Source: Candidatus Flexifilum breve (GTDB taxonomy: Bacteria; Chloroflexota; Anaerolineae; Aggregatilineales; Phototrophicaceae). From it: DNA of 64,000 bases. The translations under genes were made by a program, and so were the position numbers. Position 1 is the stretch's first letter; each line of letters starts with the position of its first letter. The DNA lies in the NCBI GenBank assembly GCA_016717205.1, contig JADKGC010000007.1, positions 336,327 to 400,326 on the forward strand. Direction: 5' to 3'. The notes below the pieces were generated by a model that did not search any database, had not been told where the DNA came from, and was given only the letters and a program-made list of their open reading frames with translations. Positions 26,998 through 35,496 of this stretch are shown here, one piece after another.

Positions 26998-28260
26998 TCA
27001 ACCAAACTGGGCTTGAAAAACGGCAATGTACAGTGGAATGAGGCAGGCAACCGCGAAAAACGCCAGTATCGCCAGCCCAATCGTCAGAATGTCCAACGTT
27101 GAACTGCTTTCCCGGCGCGGCATTTGCTGCGGCACAAAATAGCCACTGGTATTGCCGCTCACGCCCTGCGTTGGGAATGGTCGACTGTTACCCGCTGGCA
27201 TCGCCCCTGGCTGTGGTGGATGCTGGCGGAAGGGGGCGCCGCTGGCGGGCGCGTTCGGCGCGAGATCATAGCGCGCGGTTGGAAGCGGCTCGCCGACTTG
27301 CAGCGGCACTTGCGCTGGCGCAGGCGGAATAGTCGGTTGCTGCGGCGGGCGTGACGCGGGAATCGTCGGCATGACTGGCGGCGCCTGAGGTATAGGTGCG
27401 GGCGCTGGTTGCACAGCGATCACCGGGGCTTCGCGTCCGCGATCCCGGTAGCTGATCAGGATGTGACCGAGCTGGTCCGCGAGGCGATAGCGCGCCACCG
27501 GGTCTTTGCTCATGGTCTTGTAGACGATCTTGGCGAGGTTTTCTGGCACCGTGGGATTGAACTCGGTCACCATGGGAATGCGTTCCCGGATATGCGCGAG
27601 CGCCAGTTCCTGTTGATTCGCGCCCGAGTAGGGTAAGCGTCCGGTGAGCATTTCAAACATCACTATGCCAATCGAGTAGACGTCGGCGGCGGGCGACGGT
27701 TTTTCACCGCGCGCCTGTTCTGGCGCAAAGTAGTGCGGGCTCCCCCACACGACTGCTTGGCGCTCACCCGGTTGCGCATCACTGAGCGCCTGCGCGATCC
27801 CGAAGTCAGTCACCTTGACGACGTCTTCGCGAGTGACGAGGATATTCTGCGGCTTCACGTCCGCATGGACGAGTCCGGCTCGATGGGCGAAACCGATCCC
27901 CGCGCAAATCTGAATTGCGAGGTTCAATGCCCGCTCCATCGGCAGTCCGCCCGCCTCTTTGATGATCCGCTTGAGGTCCTGCCCCTCGATGAATTCCATG
28001 ACGATATAGTGAGTTGGGCCATCGCTGCCAACGTCATGCACGGTCACGATGTTCGGGTGCGCGAGATTTGCCACACTGCGCGCTTCATTGCGGAAACGCG
28101 CGAGGAAAGCCGGATCATTGGTGAGGCTAGGACGGAGAATCTTCACGGCGACCGTGCGTCCCAATGCCTGATCAATGGCCTTGTAGATGACCGCCATCCC
28201 GCCCGAGCCCTGCTGAGCTACAAGCCGATAACGTCCGTTTAAGACTGTTTCATGTGTCAT
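26998..28260 (-). CDS. PknB-type serine/threonine protein kinase, C-terminal membrane anchor
   Basis: The 420-residue kinase has a Hanks-type domain (about 10-270): glycine loop QGSGGMA, K40 in VAVKIL, catalytic D134 in HADVKPQN, D152 in DFG. The Arg of the HRD motif is Ala (H132-A133-D134), so activation-loop phosphorylation may not be needed, as in non-RD kinases. A long Pro/Gln/Ala linker (about 280-390) leads to one transmembrane helix (about 395-415) at the extreme C terminus. There are no PASTA repeats, so no wall ligand is suggested. ATG 28260 is 27 nt after the dGTPase stop, so they are probably co-transcribed. Confidence 0.93.
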   Translation of the reverse strand: MTHETVLNGRYRLVAQQGSGGMAVIYKAIDQALGRTVAVKILRPSLTNDPAFLARFRNEARSVANLAHPNIVTVHDVGSDGPTHYIVMEFIEGQDLKRIIKEAGGLPMERALNLAIQICAGIGFAHRAGLVHADVKPQNILVTREDVVKVTDFGIAQALSDAQPGERQAVVWGSPHYFAPEQARGEKPSPAADVYSIGIVMFEMLTGRLPYSGANQQELALAHIRERIPMVTEFNPTVPENLAKIVYKTMSKDPVARYRLADQLGHILISYRDRGREAPVIAVQPAPAPIPQAPPVMPTIPASRPPQQPTIPPAPAQVPLQVGEPLPTARYDLAPNAPASGAPFRQHPPQPGAMPAGNSRPFPTQGVSGNTSGYFVPQQMPRRESSSTLDILTIGLAILAFFAVACLIPLYIAVFQAQFG

Positions 28261-28287
28261 CCGGTATCCTCACTCACCTCGGCCCTG

Positions 28288-29442
28288 TCAAGGTCGCATC
28301 AATGGGTCAAACAATCGGCGATACTCGAGCACCGCACTGCGATCCGTCATGCTGGCGATATAATCGGCTACCACCCGATGTAACGGGTAGGTCTTCAGAT
28401 CGGTATGGCACTCTTTCGGAAGCTGGCGCGGATCAGCAACCAGTGTCGTAAAAATCTGTTCGATAAAGCGTTCAGCGCGACGTTTCATCCGCACAACGCG
28501 GAAACTATAGTACATGTTTTCGTATAAAAATGCTTTGAGTGATTTCTCCATGCTGTGCATCGCGCCGCTGTAGCACACCAGATTCGTACCCTGTTCCTGG
28601 ACCATACGCGGTGATGTTGGCTTCACCTCTTCAAGCTGGGCGGTTGTAGTCACCAACACATCGTCGACGAACACGCCCACCAGTTCACGGATGAATTCAT
28701 GTCGGGCAATCTCATCTAACTGTGTCGGATAGCTCGTGTAGCCCAGACGATCACACAAGAGCCGCCAGATCTCCAGTTCTGCTAATTCCCCCGGCTCGAT
28801 CAATCCCGCATTCAATCCATCGTCGAGATCATGAGCATTGTAGGCCAGTTCATCAGTGATGTTGGCGATCTGCGCTTCCAGCGTCCCTCGTAGTTTCGGG
28901 TCTAGTCCTGCCCGCTCACTCAGATTATAGTCGGTTTCGTGCTTCGCCAACCCGAACAATGTGTCACGCGTGAGGTTTAGCCCTGTAAATTGGGGGTAAC
29001 GGCGCTCCAACTCGGTCACAACGCGATAGCTTTGGTAGTTATGGTTGAACCCACCATGATCTTGCATCAGTTTATTAAGCGTATCTTCACCAGAGTGACC
29101 AAATGGCGGATGACCGAGATCGTGCCCAAGGCAAATGGCTTCGACCAAATCTTCGTTGGCCCGCAAGGCGCGTGCCATGGTTCGCGCAATCTGCGCGACC
29201 TCCAGCGTATGTGTCAGGCGCGTGCGATAGTAATCGCCTTCATCATTGGCGAAAACCTGTGTCTTGTATTCCAGACGGCGAAAGGCTGCGGAATGAATGA
29301 TCCGATCACGGTCACGCTGAAAAGCGGTGCGGTACGATGACTCGGACTCCGGATACAGTCGTCCCTGCTGGTTGCGGCTGAGTGCGGCATAGTCGGCCAG
29401 AATCAGGGCTTCATTGTCTTCGAGTTGTTCCCGGTTTAGCAC
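28288..29442 (-). CDS. dgt: deoxyguanosinetriphosphate triphosphohydrolase-like protein
   Basis: The 384-residue HD-superfamily enzyme cleaves dNTPs to nucleoside and triphosphate. The metal-binding set is complete: LTHTLEV (His), LGHDLGHPPFGHSGE (HD plus second His), and the distal Asp in AYNAHDLDDGL. FRRLEYKTQVF near the N terminus is also characteristic of the family. The first possible start is GTG 29448, but GGGGGAG is only one base away. GTG 29442 has a better five-base spacing and is preferred. Substrate range cannot be read from sequence. It lies in a leftward run with a Ser/Thr kinase and a WYL regulator. Confidence 0.93.
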   Translation of the reverse strand: MLNREQLEDNEALILADYAALSRNQQGRLYPESESSYRTAFQRDRDRIIHSAAFRRLEYKTQVFANDEGDYYRTRLTHTLEVAQIARTMARALRANEDLVEAICLGHDLGHPPFGHSGEDTLNKLMQDHGGFNHNYQSYRVVTELERRYPQFTGLNLTRDTLFGLAKHETDYNLSERAGLDPKLRGTLEAQIANITDELAYNAHDLDDGLNAGLIEPGELAELEIWRLLCDRLGYTSYPTQLDEIARHEFIRELVGVFVDDVLVTTTAQLEEVKPTSPRMVQEQGTNLVCYSGAMHSMEKSLKAFLYENMYYSFRVVRMKRRAERFIEQIFTTLVADPRQLPKECHTDLKTYPLHRVVADYIASMTDRSAVLEYRRLFDPLMRP

Positions 29443-29487
29443 GATCACTCCCCCATAAACTGTGCGGCTCTTGGCCTATTCTAGCGA

Positions 29488-30837
29488 TTAATCGTTCGAA
29501 CGCGTGGCTTCGCGGAACAAGCGAGCATTGTCAATCGCGATGGCAGCACGTTGTGCCAGTTCCTGACCAAGGATGAAGTCTTCGTGGCTGTAGTGCCGTC
29601 CGGACTCCGCCATGACCAATTGCAGCATCCCCAACCCACGCCCGCGCGCTGTCAGGGGTAAATTCATTGCCGATTTCAGCCCGAGGCTCCGGATGATCTC
29701 TAGTACTTCGGGATTTTCCACCGTGGTAACCAGTAGTTCATCCGGGATGTCGGCATAGAGTTCCGGTTCTCCGCGACGAATGAGGTGATAAACACCTCGA
29801 GGATCGTCCGGTTTGGGCGGATACTTCCTGTTGAGTTCATACGCCCAGCTCACTTTCTCCGGATCAATGTGCGTGACCGCCAGCCGTTGGACCAGCCCGT
29901 TCGTGTCCAGAATATCTACCGCGCACCAGTCGGCGATGGTCGGCACAGTGAGTACCGCCAGTGACCGCAGCGTTGCCTCATAATCCAGCGAAGAATTTAG
30001 TATCTCGCTGGCGCGCATGAGGAAGTCGAGTTGTTCGCGCCGCCGCTGCAAATCGTCGATCAACTTCGCCTTTTCCTCCTCGGCCTTCTTTCGTTCGGTG
30101 ATATCAACCAGGATGGCGCTCACCCCGAATGTTTTGCCATGACTGTCGCGCACTCGATAGTAACTCATCAGAAAATGCTGCTGCGTCTCGCCAAAGATGC
30201 TCTGCCGAGTTTGGGCGATCTCTTGGTTCAGGATCGGCATACCAGTTTCAAGTACCGTTTTAAGCGAATACTGCATGCCTTCGCCGAGTTCGGGCAGGAC
30301 TTCGAGAACGGTTCTCCCCGTGTGCGCAGCAGGATTCATGCCGCTGAGGGCCGCCATCACCGGATTCACACGCACATATCGCAGTTGCGTATCCCAGAAG
30401 CCCATGCCAATTGGTGCAGTAATCTGGATCATGTCGAGCAGCAGTGCGTCGTCCTTCGCGTGTGTAGGGGGTGTCTGTGTCTGCGGCAGACTATTATCTT
30501 CGCGGGTTTTGCGCAGCGAATGGATCAGATAGACGATGATGGTGGTCTCAAACAGAAACAGACTAATGCGGAACAGGCTTTCCGGATCTGAGAGTGTTAA
30601 GGTGAAGTATGGCGGTAGGAAGAAAAAGATCGAGAGTAGCACACATAGCCCACTGGCGAAAATACCCGGAGCGAGGCCGCCATACCACGTTGTGATCACA
30701 ATCGCGCCGTAGAATAATATAAACGGCGTGTCCGTAGCCAACTCACTAACCAAGATGAGCTTGAAAATAGCTGCAAACAAAATGGAACAGAACGCAATAA
30801 GGTAAGCAGCTGCTTGGGAACGTCGATTTGTGGACAT
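29488..30837 (-). CDS. DUF4118-PAS-GAF membrane sensor without a kinase domain
   Basis: The 449-residue protein has a DUF4118-type membrane module with four helices (about 8-110, KdpD-like), a PAS domain (about 128-250) ending VDITERKKAEEEK, a short coiled coil, and a GAF domain (about 280-440) ending AIAIDNARLFREA. In kinases a DHp/HATPase pair follows here, but the gene stops a few codons later. I see no kinase continuation in any frame in the 45 bp before dgt. So it is a stand-alone sensor, or a truncated kinase remnant. A minus-strand -10 TATAAT lies at 30915-30920. Could signal by contact with another protein. Confidence 0.87.
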   Translation of the reverse strand: MSTNRRSQAAAYLIAFCSILFAAIFKLILVSELATDTPFILFYGAIVITTWYGGLAPGIFASGLCVLLSIFFFLPPYFTLTLSDPESLFRISLFLFETTIIVYLIHSLRKTREDNSLPQTQTPPTHAKDDALLLDMIQITAPIGMGFWDTQLRYVRVNPVMAALSGMNPAAHTGRTVLEVLPELGEGMQYSLKTVLETGMPILNQEIAQTRQSIFGETQQHFLMSYYRVRDSHGKTFGVSAILVDITERKKAEEEKAKLIDDLQRRREQLDFLMRASEILNSSLDYEATLRSLAVLTVPTIADWCAVDILDTNGLVQRLAVTHIDPEKVSWAYELNRKYPPKPDDPRGVYHLIRRGEPELYADIPDELLVTTVENPEVLEIIRSLGLKSAMNLPLTARGRGLGMLQLVMAESGRHYSHEDFILGQELAQRAAIAIDNARLFREATRSND

Positions 30838-31106
30838 GCTGTCTCCGCAAATAGCTTGGTCCGCGCTGTGGCTGCAATGTGAATGGGCGCTCAGATCCAG
30901 TGAGGATTTGCTTTATTATAGCATTCATTACGTTTAGTTCGTGATGAAACTGCTTGGTGCTCGGTGTGGGAATCATTTGCAAAAACGATTTGAGAGATAT
31001 ACAGTGCACACATTCGGGTGGACTGATGCTTGCTTTAGATTGCTGGTGAGCGTGTATGATGCTTCTTTTCTGTCTAGCAGTTGCTTAGCAACACTGTGGG
31101 GATTCG

Positions 31107-31583
31107 ATGAAGGATTACTTGGAAGAGCTTGACGATCTAGATAATTCGATTTTAAAGGAACTTCAGGAAGACAGTGCTATGAGCAATGTCGAGCTGGCCC
31201 GACGAATTTCGTTGTCGCCACCCGCGGTGCATGCTCGTATCAAGCGGCTGGAAGAACTGGGTTACGTACGTCAGTATGTGGCTATTCTTGATCGCGAAAA
31301 AGTTGGCTATGACATGCTCTGCTTAATCAACGTTACGCTGCAGATGCATCAGATGGATAATATCAATTTGTTCCGCGAGGCTGTACAGGCGATGCCTGAG
31401 GTTCTTGAATGTTACTTTGTGACCGGTGAATTTGACTATCTCCTGAAAGTTGTTGTGCGCAATCGTAAAGAACTGGAGACTTTTCTCATGGAGAAGCTCA
31501 CGCCTATTCCCGGCATTGCGCGCATTTCTACGAGTATTGTCCTGACTGAGATCAAATACACGACCGCGCTCGCTCTGGAATGA
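31107..31583 (+). CDS. Lrp/AsnC family transcriptional regulator
   Basis: The 158-residue regulator has the N-terminal HTH (LDDLDNSILKELQEDSAMSN, then VELARRISLSPPAVHARIKRL) and the C-terminal RAM/AsnC ligand domain (CLINVTLQM, VTGEFDYLLKVVVRN, GIARISTSIVLTEIKY). Such proteins act as octamers and usually sense amino acids. ATG 31107. It is flanked by two fairly AT-rich intergenic stretches (269 and 216 bp) in which no gene is visible. No amino-acid gene adjoins it to hint at its ligand. Unlike most neighbours, it seems monocistronic. Confidence 0.94.
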   Translation: MKDYLEELDDLDNSILKELQEDSAMSNVELARRISLSPPAVHARIKRLEELGYVRQYVAILDREKVGYDMLCLINVTLQMHQMDNINLFREAVQAMPEVLECYFVTGEFDYLLKVVVRNRKELETFLMEKLTPIPGIARISTSIVLTEIKYTTALALE

Positions 31584-31744
31584 GAACTGCTCGCTGGATT
31601 GTGCAGATTGCCTAGGCGCAAAGTGTGTGGGTGGAGTATTCTGCTCTTTTGTGTTGCTTGATGATAATGTGTTTCTACCCAATGACTATGCGCAAATCAG
31701 ACACCAACGAGCTGATGACATTTCGCTGCGGTGGAAAGTACAAA

Positions 31745-31773
31745 TAAAAACACCGCCTTGATCGACGGTGTTT
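31745..31773 (-). terminator. Rho-independent terminator of the UBP zinc-finger gene
   Basis: On the minus strand the 8-bp stem AAACACCG/CGGTGTTT is followed by a T-rich run (TTTATTTG). It lies about 27 nt after the stop of the gene at 31800-32063 and may also end the Lrp transcript. Confidence 0.75.
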
Positions 31774-31799
31774 GCAGGTAATTCTCGTTGTGTAACAGA

Positions 31800-32063
31800 C
31801 TAGATCTCTTCGTAAAAGATGTCGTCGGCGTAGCAGTAACCCCAAACCTCGCCCGGCTCAAGCGACTTCACCATCGGATGGCCTGTCGCGTGATAATGCT
31901 TGGTCGCATGTTTGTTCTTTGACGAGTCGCAGCAGCCAACATGCCCGCAGATCAAGCAAACGCGGAGATGCACCCAACGGTCACCCATCTGCAGACATTC
32001 CTCACACCCTTTGGTATTCGGCGTCACGTTCTGAATTTGCTTCACATGTTCACACGACTGCAT
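31800..32063 (-). CDS. stand-alone UBP-type zinc-finger protein
   Basis: The 87-residue protein is a single ZnF-UBP domain: CEHV, CEECLQMG, WVHLRVCLICGHVGCCDSS, H-A-T-K-H, HATGHPMVKSLEPGEVWGYC. All Cys/His zinc ligands are present. In eukaryotic deubiquitinases this fold binds the free ubiquitin C terminus; bacterial single-domain versions are common but their partners are not clear. A strong minus-strand promoter (TTGACA-N18-TATAGT) precedes it and a terminator follows, so it is a single-gene unit. Start ATG 32063. Confidence 0.92.
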   Translation of the reverse strand: MQSCEHVKQIQNVTPNTKGCEECLQMGDRWVHLRVCLICGHVGCCDSSKNKHATKHYHATGHPMVKSLEPGEVWGYCYADDIFYEEI

Positions 32064-32096
32064 TCCGGTCTACCCATCCTTTCCTCAATTACAGTG

Positions 32097-32126
32097 ACTA
32101 TAGGGGATGCCGTCGAGTTTTGTCAA
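32097..32126 (-). promoter_or_regulatory. sigma70-type promoter of the UBP zinc-finger gene
   Basis: On the minus strand a perfect -35 TTGACA (32121-32126) lies 18 bp from the -10 TATAGT (32097-32102), 34 bp upstream of the start codon. Confidence 0.75.
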
Positions 32127-32196
32127 GCTGATCGCCGCCGGGTATGCTCAACCTTGGTTTGACTAATCCCCCTCCCCTACCCCAGGAGCAGTCCTT

Positions 32197-33918
32197 ATGC
32201 TTGATTTTGGACGTGAACACTTGCATCAAACCGCTGAACCGGAGTGGTTGGTGACGAACGGCATTGGCGGCTATGCCTCTGGGTCGCTGTCGGGTCAGGT
32301 GCGCAGTCGCTACCACGGACTGCTCATTGCCGCGCTCACTCCGCCGCTCGGACGGACGCTGTTACTGAGCCAATTCGCTGAATCGGTCACCTATAATGAG
32401 CGTGTCTATCCGCTGACCAGCGATTCTACCTCTTCTCCACACTTGATCCGCTTTACACTGCACGGGACGCTCCCGGTCTGGACCTACACTTTCGCCGATG
32501 CGCTGCTAGAAAAATGCGTCTGGATGGACCATGGGGCCAATACCACACACATCCGCTACGAGCTGACACGCGGGCTAGAACCTTGCCTACTCACCGTGCG
32601 CCCCGTTGTCAACTGCCGCGACTCGCACTTCAATACCCACCGACCTCCCTGGTCACCGCGAGTGACGATTACGCCGCATGGGGTGGTCGTCCACATGGCC
32701 AATGGGCTGCCTCCGCTGCATCTAGCGACCGCAGATGTTCACTTCGAACCACAAGTCGACTACTTGCCCGACCGCCCCTTGAGTTTTGAGACCGCTCGCG
32801 GGCTCGATGATCGGGATGACAGCTATGCAATTGGGGCCTTTACCGTTACGCTCCGCCGTAGTGAGACGGTCGCATTCGCCGCCAGCACGCACCCCATTCC
32901 CGACATGAACACCGCAGCCAGTCTCCAAGCGTACCGCCAGCGGGAACAATCTCTCCTTGCACAAAGTGACTTCCAGACGGAACCGCCGTGGATTCAGCAG
33001 CTAGTGCTGGCGGCCGATCAGTTCATCGTCGCGCGTCCTTTACCCGGGCATCTCGACGGCTTGACAGTGCTGGCGGGTTACCCGTGGTTTAGCGATTGGG
33101 GACGCGACACTATGATCGCCCTACCCGGCCTCGCGCTGGCCACCGGACGCTTTTCGGTCGCATCGAACATTCTGCGCACCTTCGCTCGCTTCGTCGATCA
33201 GGGCATGCTGCCGAATCGCTTTCCGGATGTCGGGGAACAGCCTGAATACAACACTGTCGACGCGACCCTCTGGTACTTTCAAGCCATTCGCCACTATGTC
33301 AGCGTCACAGAGGATCTTGATCTGCTGCGCGACCTTTATCCGGTACTCGTCGATATCATCGCGTGGCACGACCGCGGAACGCGCTTTGGCATTCATGTCG
33401 ATCCGCTCGATGGTCTGCTGGCCGCTGGCACTGATGATGTCCAGCTTACGTGGATGGATGTCAAGCTGCACACACGCTATCTACCCTATGACCGATTGCT
33501 CCAAGCCCCCGAAACGCTGTGGCTGCCCGCCTTCCTGGCCATATTGCAGATGTTCGGTGTAGCGACGCCGAACTGGGTTGTCACACCGCGCTCGGGTAAA
33601 CAGGTGGAGATCAACGCCTTATGGTTCAACGCGTTGCTGACGATGGCCGAGTTCAGTACGTATCTCGGCCTGGTCTCTAATGACTATACGCAACGCGCTG
33701 CCCGCGTTCAAGCGAGTTTCGCGCGCTTCTGGAATCCGAGTGCGGGTTACTGCTTTGACGTGATCGATACGCCCGACGGCTTACCTGATCCCACTCTCCG
33801 GCCTAACCAGTTATTCGCAGTCGCTCTACCCATTCGCCGCTCACCCCAGATCTACAGCGTCAGGTTGTCGATGTGTGCGCGCGCCAACTCGTCACCCCAT
33901 TCGGTTTACGCAGCCTAG
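32197..33918 (+). CDS. glycogen debranching enzyme (amylo-alpha-1,6-glucosidase type), frameshifted
   Basis: This reading holds most of an AGL/GDE-type debranching enzyme: the GDE N-terminal domain (NGIGGYASGSLSGQVRSRYH at the start, about 1-240) and the (alpha/alpha)6 glucosidase domain (YPWFSDWGRDTMIALPGLAL). The frame is correct up to NQLFAVALP (about codon 545). Beyond that, sense continues in another frame from 33831. One base seems missing in the C-run at 33829-33831; restoring it gives a 675-residue protein of normal size. ATG 32197 has CAGGAG upstream. Acts on alpha-1,6 branches of glycogen. Confidence 0.9.
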   Translation: MLDFGREHLHQTAEPEWLVTNGIGGYASGSLSGQVRSRYHGLLIAALTPPLGRTLLLSQFAESVTYNERVYPLTSDSTSSPHLIRFTLHGTLPVWTYTFADALLEKCVWMDHGANTTHIRYELTRGLEPCLLTVRPVVNCRDSHFNTHRPPWSPRVTITPHGVVVHMANGLPPLHLATADVHFEPQVDYLPDRPLSFETARGLDDRDDSYAIGAFTVTLRRSETVAFAASTHPIPDMNTAASLQAYRQREQSLLAQSDFQTEPPWIQQLVLAADQFIVARPLPGHLDGLTVLAGYPWFSDWGRDTMIALPGLALATGRFSVASNILRTFARFVDQGMLPNRFPDVGEQPEYNTVDATLWYFQAIRHYVSVTEDLDLLRDLYPVLVDIIAWHDRGTRFGIHVDPLDGLLAAGTDDVQLTWMDVKLHTRYLPYDRLLQAPETLWLPAFLAILQMFGVATPNWVVTPRSGKQVEINALWFNALLTMAEFSTYLGLVSNDYTQRAARVQASFARFWNPSAGYCFDVIDTPDGLPDPTLRPNQLFAVALPIRRSPQIYSVRLSMCARANSSPHSVYAA

Positions 33919-34223
33919 CCCCCAATCACCCGGACTATCAAGGCGCGTTTCGAGGCAATCTCTTTCTGCGTGACGCGGCCTATCATCAAGGTACGGTCTG
34001 GAGCTGGCTCATCGGCGCCTTTGTCGAAGCCCACTTGCGCGTTTACGGTGACAAAGCCGCCGCGCGTGCCTATCTGTTCGCTTATGCCAACCACCTCAAC
34101 GAGCACGGCCTTGGCACCATCAGCGAAGTCTTTAGTGGTAATCCGCCACACGATCCAAGTGGCTGTCTGGCGCAGGCCTGGGGTGTCGCCGAAGTGCTGC
34201 GCGCATGGCAGTTGTGTAGATGA
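33831..34223 (+). CDS. C-terminal part of the debranching enzyme, in a shifted frame
   Basis: From 33831 this frame reads HSPLTPDLQRQVVDVCARQL and continues to VTPFGLRSLAPNHPDYQG and GTVWSWLIGAFVEAHLRVYG, the typical ending of the GDE glucosidase domain. It completes the gene starting at 32197 if one C is added near 33830. Its only possible own start (GTG 33873) lacks a ribosome-binding site and would omit the fold's core, so it is not a separate gene. Confidence 0.88.
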   Translation, partial: HSPLTPDLQRQVVDVCARQLVTPFGLRSLAPNHPDYQGAFRGNLFLRDAAYHQGTVWSWLIGAFVEAHLRVYGDKAAARAYLFAYANHLNEHGLGTISEVFSGNPPHDPSGCLAQAWGVAEVLRAWQLCR

Positions 34224-34281
34224 GACCCTCGCTCGAACGTGATATAATCAAGCGAATTCGACTTAGTGTTAGGGGAAAGCG

Positions 34282-35496
34282 TTGAGCATGGATATAAACC
34301 AGGCAGCGCGCATGATTGAATGGCTTGACGAAGAACGCCGCCGCGATAAGGCGACGATTGCCACGCTGCAGGAACGTCTGGCGCAGCAGCAAGACGCCTT
34401 GGATGCGCTGCTGCGGCGCGTTGGCAGCGTTGAATCGGATCAAAGCGTCATTCGTGGGCAGGTCGCGGTTACCGGTCGTGAGGCCGACGTCAGCGATCAG
34501 ATCCGCAAAGAGATGCAGCAGATGATCGAAGGCGTCGAAGCGAAGCGCCTGACCGCGGAACGCGAAGCCGAACGCCGCTCCGAACTCGCTCGCGAAGCGC
34601 TCATGCGCCCGGTTCGTGAACTCACCGACAAGCTCAGCAAGCTGGAGCGGCAGGTGACCGAACTCCCCGCGATGAATGTCGAAAAAGACCGTCTCGCGGG
34701 CATCGCCGCGACCCTGCAAACGCGTGTGGACGACCTATATAAGCGCCTCGAGGACCCGGATCGTCGCCTCGCCTATCTTGAAGAACAGCGTCGGCAGGAT
34801 GCCCGCCGTATCTCGGAAGTCGAATCGGAACAACCGGAACTGCGTAAGCAAATCGACGCACAGAAACCCAAAATCACGCTCTTGGAAGACCTCTCGCTGC
34901 GCAATGAACGCAAAATTCAAGAGATTCAGAACGGTGACCGCGACCGCCGCGAGCAAATGCAGCAGTTCATCGACCAGCAGACGCTGCTCCAGCAGCAGCG
35001 CGACCAGCAGGTTGCCGATCTACTCAAGCGTTTCGGCGAGCAAGAAAACGTCATGCAGCGCAACATCGAACGCTTCGAATCGTGGGCGGAAGCGTACCGC
35101 GACATGAAGAAGATTATCGACGACTTCGAGCGCATCGGCGATCGCTTGGAACGCCGCATTAACGAAGTTGCGGAAATGCAGCGCCTCAGCGAAGAGCGCT
35201 TCCGTCAGGAATGGAACGATTGGCGCTCCGACGACCAGAAACGCTGGAAGCAGTTCACGCTCTCAAACGATGAAGTCTGGCGTATGCATGATAAGGACTT
35301 CGAGCGTTTCGTTCAAAAACTCGACGAAGTCCAGCAGTTGTTCCCGCCCCTGCAAGACAGCCTGACGCGCCTGTGGAATCTGGAACGCGAACGCGCCCAA
35401 CTCTACCGCGAACGGTACCAGGCGCTGCTGCTCACATATGATACGGCGGGCGCGGCCAAACCGCAGCCGGCGAACGGCACAAACGGGACCAAGTAA
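34282..35496 (+). CDS. long coiled-coil protein
   Basis: The 404-residue cytoplasmic protein is nearly all charged coiled coil, rich in Glu, Arg and Gln with heptad spacing across about 10-380, and a short disordered tail (PQPANGTNGTK). No signal peptide or membrane segment. TTG 34282 has AGGGGAA five bases upstream; ATG 34288 is the alternative. A -10 TATAAT lies at 34243-34248. The selB GTG follows its stop with no gap, so the two are co-transcribed. The link with selenocysteine insertion may be only positional. A scaffold or cell-shape role is possible, but the sequence does not say. Confidence 0.82.
   Translation: MSMDINQAARMIEWLDEERRRDKATIATLQERLAQQQDALDALLRRVGSVESDQSVIRGQVAVTGREADVSDQIRKEMQQMIEGVEAKRLTAEREAERRSELAREALMRPVRELTDKLSKLERQVTELPAMNVEKDRLAGIAATLQTRVDDLYKRLEDPDRRLAYLEEQRRQDARRISEVESEQPELRKQIDAQKPKITLLEDLSLRNERKIQEIQNGDRDRREQMQQFIDQQTLLQQQRDQQVADLLKRFGEQENVMQRNIERFESWAEAYRDMKKIIDDFERIGDRLERRINEVAEMQRLSEERFRQEWNDWRSDDQKRWKQFTLSNDEVWRMHDKDFERFVQKLDEVQQLFPPLQDSLTRLWNLERERAQLYRERYQALLLTYDTAGAAKPQPANGTNGTK

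Noticed and set aside
29488..29500. Frameshift as the cause of the missing kinase domain
   Set aside because: No frame in the short gap before dgt encodes DHp or HATPase sequence, so it is not a simple indel.
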